Notes under the pieces: model-generated | Databases searched by the model: none | What the model was told of the DNA's origin: nothing | What the model saw: only the letters and a program-made list of their open reading frames with translations | Position numbers and translations under genes: made by a program | Source of the DNA: Larus michahellis | Taxonomy: Eukaryota; Chordata; Aves; Charadriiformes; Laridae | NCBI RefSeq assembly: GCF_964199755.1 | Contig: NC_133907.1 | Span: 2,423,001 to 2,487,000 of the forward strand | Direction of reading: 5' to 3' | DNA: 64,000 nucleotides | In this document: piece by piece, positions 60,003-64,000 of the stretch | How the letters are laid out: every line of letters starts with the position of its first letter | Position numbering within the stretch: position 1 is the stretch's first letter

Positions 60003-60213
60003 GATGTCTTCAGGTGCGTTATTTCCAAGCCTGGTGCCAGGCTCCAGGGGCTCTTCAAGCAAATACCTGGTGGAATTTCGGGCAGGGAAGATGTCCCTGA
60101 AAGGCAGCACTGTAACCCCAGACAAGAGAAAAGGCCTTGTGTACATCCAGCAGACTGACGACTCCCTCATTCACTTCTGCTGGAAGGACAGGACTTCGGG
60201 CAACGTCGAGGAT
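60003..60213 (+). CDS. ADRM1: ADRM1 exon 2 (first coding exon, ATG at 60004)
   Basis: Encodes 70 residues, [20 protein letters not shown] then [14 protein letters not shown] and the [16 protein letters not shown] strand, the first half of the Pru domain. The acceptor is CTCTGTTTCCAG (60002) and the donor is GTGAGT at 60214, phase 0. Confidence 0.97.
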
Positions 60214-63200
60214 GTGAGTATGGTTTTGGGTTTCAATGCTGAGGCAGTAAGTCATGGTCTGTCTTGTTCTTCCACTGGCACTGCTGAAAGAGCTTCTCCA
60301 AGGCAAATTAGGACAAGAATGCCACTGTGGCCTGACTTCCTAATCCTCTCTGCTCTGAGGAGCAGGTGGAAGAAGGTTTGGGGAGGAGGGCAGAGGTCTT
60401 TGGGGGAGGCTAAAAGGAATATGAATGTATTTCCTCAAACACTTGTTTCTACTGCCGTGTTTTCCAGGATTTGATTATTTTTCCTGATGACTGTGAATTC
60501 AAGAGGGTACCTCAGTGCACTACTGGCCGAGTGTATGTATTGAAGTTCAAGGCAGGATCAAAACGACTCTTCTTCTGGATGCAGGTTTGTGGGAAGCTAG
60601 TAATAAAGATCTTGGAACAAAATATTTCCAGTTTGCCTCGTACCAAGAGCAACTTTCTTGCAGGAGCCGAAGACAGACAAGGATGAAGAACACTGCCGTA
60701 AAGTGAACGAGTATCTCAACAATCCACCAATGCCTGGGGCTTTGGGTGGAAACGCCAGCGGAGGCCACGAGCTCTCGGCATTAGGAGGTACAGTCCATTC
60801 TCTGCTCCTTCACGTGAGAGGCTTTTTTAAAAAAAATTATTTTTAGAATAAGCAGTTACAGTTTCCTAGGAAGAAATTCCTGATGGCTTTGGAGGGTGAG
60901 TTGGGGACAGTGTTAATACCAGCAGTGTAAACGTGCTTTTAGCAAAATAAACTGCGCTGTTATAATAGGTGCAGGCTGAAAGTTAAGACTGACAGAAGAA
61001 TCTCTCTTTGTTTCCAGTAGATTCTCTGGAGTCTTACCTCTTTATGAAAGCAAGTTGCATTTATCTTTTATGAGCATCATGAATCAGTAAACACTTGAAA
61101 CTGTTTTTTCCATACAGAATGTGATGCCAATTAATCTCCTGCTGTTTGAGCCGGAGTACTGTGAAAAAAACCTATGTGAATATGTTGTGTTTCAGAATGT
61201 TTTTGTTTTTAGGTGAGGGTGGCTTGCAAAGCCTTCTTGGAAACATGAGCCATAACCAGCTCATGCAGCTGATCGGACCAACGGGCTTAGGAGGACTTGG
61301 TAAAATGCTTTAATATCTTTATGCCAAAATGGTATTTTCTCCTGCCAGGTTAAATCTTACCTGACGATATTTTCAAGTAGTGCTATTGTTTTGAATAGCG
61401 CTTCTTTCACCTGAGAAAGCAAGGCCCTGCCTCAAAGATGAGCTAAGGGGCAAAAAAAGGATGCAGGAAATGAAGGGTACCAGATTCTACACGGCACTCC
61501 TCTTAGGGCTTGACCTGCGAGGAACATTGGTTCTGCTCCTTGTTCCACTGAATCTTCTGCCTTTTTTTCCCCTCCTTTTTTCTACCTTTCCTCTTCCTCC
61601 TAAATACTCACTGGAGCAGGGACTGAAAACCAGGGCTGTCTTCCTGGTGAATGTCCCAGTTCCCAAGCTGCGGAGCTGCTCATGTGTCTCTGATCCAGTG
61701 AATATTTGTGTGCAGAGTAGGAAGAGTTGGAGAGGGAGGCTGGAGCGTCCCCACCCCACAGCACTCTCTGGTGAGAGCAGTGAGGCTCGGGTTAGGCCCT
61801 TCTCTCCTGGGCCACGCTGGGGAGAGTCTGAATCACCGCACTCTTTTTCTGAAGGGGATGAGAGGTGTCGGAGTCCCTGCTGTGGGCCGTTCTGAACGCT
61901 ATCTGTGCTCCTAGCCCAGTAGAGAGCATTTTCTGAGAGGTCGGACCCTTGAGTGGAAGTGGGCAAAGGAATGTTTGGCAGGTGGCAGTGATTAAGGTTC
62001 TGTGCTTAAGCTCCGAAGTCTGTTTTTGTGGATCTAGCTCGTGTCTTTTTAGCTTCAGATGCAAATCTCACGTTGGTGGGATGTTCAGATGCAAATCTCA
62101 TGTTAGTGTTGGAAGATTCTGGCTTTTTAGGATGTGTTTGGAAAAGATCTTCCTTCTTGAAGCTTCACATGACTCCTGAGACTATCTTCCTCTTCTTCTC
62201 AACACTTTCTCAGCAGCTCTTCGTTCTTTGCCTTTACATCTAGCCATAAGACAGATTGACATGGAGTTCACGCCTGTAACGCAGAGAGCACCATCTGCTT
62301 GCCTCTGCAAACGGTGGTTGTGGTGAATCCGTGTGGATCTCTTCCCCCATTAGTGTCTTGTTCTTTTGCATCTGGTTTGCATCTCTTGGGACTCTGACTT
62401 TTTTGCAGAGCTCCTGCAACAAAGGAGCTTTCTTGCTCCTGGGTAAATGTTCCTAGCAAGGACAAGCTGAGTAGAGTGGCGTGTGGTACGGCCTGGTCGG
62501 CGTCTCCCTGCGGTTCCTGCTGCTGTGGAAGCTCTGTGGTTAGTGAACAGAAGCGTTTTGGGCACGGCTCCGTAGGAGCGGGTCCTGCACTGAGGAGGGA
62601 GCTGGTGTCTGGCTCTGACCTCCAGTGTTCAGCTTCAGTTCGTCACGTTTTTGCTAATGGAGCGCTGTTGTTCTGTCCTCTGCTTGCAGATAGTTCCCGG
62701 AAAGTGGGTGTTGAATGCAGGTGGTTGTGTAGGGCTGTGGATTTATCAGATGCCATACAAGAACCACTGGATGGGAAGCGTGTGTCAGATGGAGCGTTTG
62801 GTTGATGTGGCTCAAAGGAACTGTAGGGGGACAATGGGCCACTGACAAGGCCAGTGGACCCGGAAACTGCGATAAGTCCTTGCCAGTTGGGATGTGTGGA
62901 TAAGGGAGGCTGATTCTGATTTCTTTTGCGTACGGCAGTTGGCTCAAAGGCCAAGTGTCGGTTTCCTGCTGTGTTTCCTGATCGCTGCTCCACTGGGAGC
63001 ACTTTGCTTGTGCATGGGATTGTCCTGACTTTGAAGTGTTTAAGGACTCTCTCATTCTGCTGCTGCATCTCTGCGTTAGGTTTGAAGCTGCAAATCCCGG
63101 GTGTATGGGCAGACAGCAGCGGTGACTCGAAGGCTGCCTCTGTGATCCTCTGCGGAGGGCCTTGGCTTTAAGGTTTAGAGAAAAGTTGGATTTTTGGAAA

Positions 63201-64000
63201 TGAATAGATAATAGGAGAGGGGTGTGTTACAATGATCGTGTACGTACAGCACAAACCAAAGTCACTTTATCGTTGTGTACATCTAGAAATTGAGTCATTT
63301 CTAAAATGCACAACTCTCTCTAAGGCAGTTTTCTAATAGGGATGCAAGATCAGGAAACAAGAGCTGTTAATACACAGAAAAGGGCGGGGGGGGTTGGTCT
63401 GGGCTCTTTCACCCCCTCCTCCTTTATTTTAGCAAATAAAACCTTTCAGGTACAAGAGTGACCTCTCTAGAGCAGGGAGGTGCAAAAACCCCAAAGAAAT
63501 ACATTTCTGAACTTGTTCTTCCTTTATGTTTACGGAAGGTGGGCTGGGGGCGCTGACGGGTCCTGGGCTGGCCAGTCTGCTTGGAAGTGGGGGACCCCCG
63601 ACCAGCAGTTCGTCGTCCAGGTAGGGATCCCGTCTGGTCTGGGGCCGTGGTCGTTCTGTAACGTAAATTTGCCACTTCTGTGGGAGGAATCGTGGCCTAC
63701 TGAAGGCATTCAGGCTGCTTGTTACCTCTCTAAAATGAGATAGGAGCTCTTCATATTGTAAGGGCTTGAAAAGAAGCTTTACAAAATACGAGGGGCAAAG
63801 CTGTTTTTTGCAGGGAATTAATTATACTAATTATCTTCTCCAGCTCTCGCAGCCAATCGGCTGCTGTGACGCCATCTTCCACGACTTCTTCTACACGTGT
63901 AACGCCTGCCCCGTCCGTTCCTGCGGCTGCATCGGTGACCAGTCCGAGCCCCGTACCAAGTTCGGGTAATGGAACCAGCTCAGCCACGAGCCCAACCCAG
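60004..64000 (+). CDS. ADRM1: ADRM1 (Rpn13), proteasomal ubiquitin receptor, N-terminal part, cut by window end
   Basis: Joining 60004-60213, 60468-60584, 60664-60787, 61213-61299, 63539-63620 and 63844-64000 gives 259 in-frame codons without a stop, of about 407 in the human protein. Rpn13 docks on Rpn2/PSMD1 of the 19S regulatory particle, binds ubiquitin chains, and activates the deubiquitinase UCHL5. Residues about 20-130 are the Pru domain. Its ubiquitin-facing loop includes Phe75, Cys87 is the equivalent of human Cys88, and Trp107 is the equivalent of human Trp108 at the Rpn2 interface. Numbering is one less than human because the N-terminus is one residue shorter. A Gly/Leu-rich segment and a Ser/Thr/Ala/Pro linker follow. 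The DEUBAD domain that binds UCHL5 lies beyond the window. Start choice: ATG at 60004, A at -3, preceded by one exon 2 base. Confidence 0.97.
60468..60584 (+). CDS. ADRM1: ADRM1 coding exon 3
   Basis: 39 codons, [17 protein letters not shown] then [20 protein letters not shown], the second half of the Pru domain. It contains the Phe75 loop, Cys87 and Trp107. The acceptor is CGTGTTTTCCAG. The donor is GTTTGT, a weak consensus, at 60585. Phase 0 at both ends. Confidence 0.97.
60664..60787 (+). CDS. ADRM1: ADRM1 coding exon 4
   Basis: Encodes [20 protein letters not shown], the C-terminal helix of the Pru domain, then [20 protein letters not shown]. The acceptor is TTTCTTGCAG (60663) and the donor is GTACAG at 60788, phase 1. 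The intron before it is only 79 nt. Confidence 0.97.
61213..61299 (+). CDS. ADRM1: ADRM1 coding exon 5
   Basis: Encodes [20 protein letters not shown] then IGPTGLGGL, the conserved Gly/Leu-rich segment after the Pru domain. The acceptor is TGTTTTTAG (61212). The exon itself begins GTGAGG, so the acceptor is directly followed by a donor-like sequence. The donor GTAAAA at 61300 is weak. The exon is 87 nt, phase 1 at both ends. Confidence 0.95.
61300..63538 (+). other. ADRM1: ADRM1 intron 5 (about 2.2 kb)
   Basis: No exon is recognised inside. It contains an imperfect 25-bp direct repeat (62054-62078 and 62084-62108). The longer frames (for example 61461-61895 +, 61487-61966 -) are not protein-like. 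Confidence 0.7.
63539..63620 (+). CDS. ADRM1: ADRM1 coding exon 6
   Basis: Encodes [20 protein letters not shown] followed by TSSSSS, matching the corresponding human segment. The acceptor is TTTACGGAAG (an AAG acceptor) ending at 63538 and the donor is GTAGGG at 63621. It leaves phase 2 with a split Ser/Arg-type codon. Confidence 0.93.
63844..64000 (+). CDS. ADRM1: ADRM1 coding exon 7, partial at window end
   Basis: Encodes [18 protein letters not shown], then an Ala/Pro/Ser-rich linker ending [11 protein letters not shown] at the window edge. The acceptor is TTATCTTCTCCAG ending at 63843. A second CGCAG nine bases later (63852) would remove three residues in frame. The exon continues outside the window. 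Confidence 0.93.

Noticed and set aside
63844-63852. Alternative start of ADRM1 exon 7 at the second AG (CTCTCGCAG)
   Set aside because: The first AG has the better pyrimidine tract and gives the SSRSQSAAV sequence expected for Rpn13; the second would delete three residues, so it is noted only as a possible minor variant.
1-64000. tRNA, rRNA or known microRNA genes
   Set aside because: No A/B-box with cloverleaf, rRNA core sequence or remembered microRNA (for example the miR-1/133 cluster from the same human chromosome arm) was seen.

Overview
This window is vertebrate nuclear DNA and almost certainly avian. Short exons are separated by long GT-AG introns, two GC-rich CpG-island promoters are present, and there are four fragments of CR1 (chicken repeat 1) non-LTR retrotransposons, including the CR1 3' terminus built on a TTCTATGAT-like repeat. 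The two genes are recognisable vertebrate orthologues. Their order and orientation (OSBPL2 then ADRM1, both on the + strand) match the block that is OSBPL2-ADRM1-LAMA5 on human 20q13.33.

Layout. Positions 1 to about 20,150 are intergenic: GC-rich, with no exon I can recognise, several AT-rich islands with enhancer-like composition, simple repeats and the four CR1 copies (about 7.2, 12.0, 16.2-17.7 and 19.0 kb). The 16.2-17.7 kb copy keeps most of a reverse-transcriptase reading frame. From about 20,150 to 20,480 there is a CpG-island promoter and non-coding first exon of OSBPL2. OSBPL2 then runs to about 58.0 kb. Its 13 coding exons (34,614-55,413) join without a frame break into 481 codons plus stop. 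They are followed by a 3' UTR of roughly 2.6 kb. Introns 1 (about 14 kb) and 2 (about 6.9 kb) are AT-rich with many T-runs on the sense strand. About 1 kb beyond the OSBPL2 poly(A) signal a second CpG island drives ADRM1. Its first six coding exons (60,004 to the window edge) encode the Pru domain and the start of the Ser/Ala/Pro-rich linker. The C-terminal DEUBAD domain lies outside the window.

Functions. OSBPL2 (ORP2) is a short oxysterol-binding-protein-related lipid transfer protein that exchanges cholesterol and phosphoinositide at membrane contacts. ADRM1 (Rpn13) is a ubiquitin receptor of the 26S proteasome. They are neighbours by conserved synteny, not by a shared pathway.

I did not find a convincing new biological system. 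The observations most worth following are: a juxtaposed 3'/5' splice-site (recursive-splicing-type) motif inside OSBPL2 intron 2, an ARE-type element in the ADRM1 promoter, a NAGNAG acceptor at OSBPL2 exon 10, a two-codon uORF before the OSBPL2 start, an unidentified decayed antisense coding-like stretch in intron 2, and a small secreted-peptide-like ORF at 3.8 kb.
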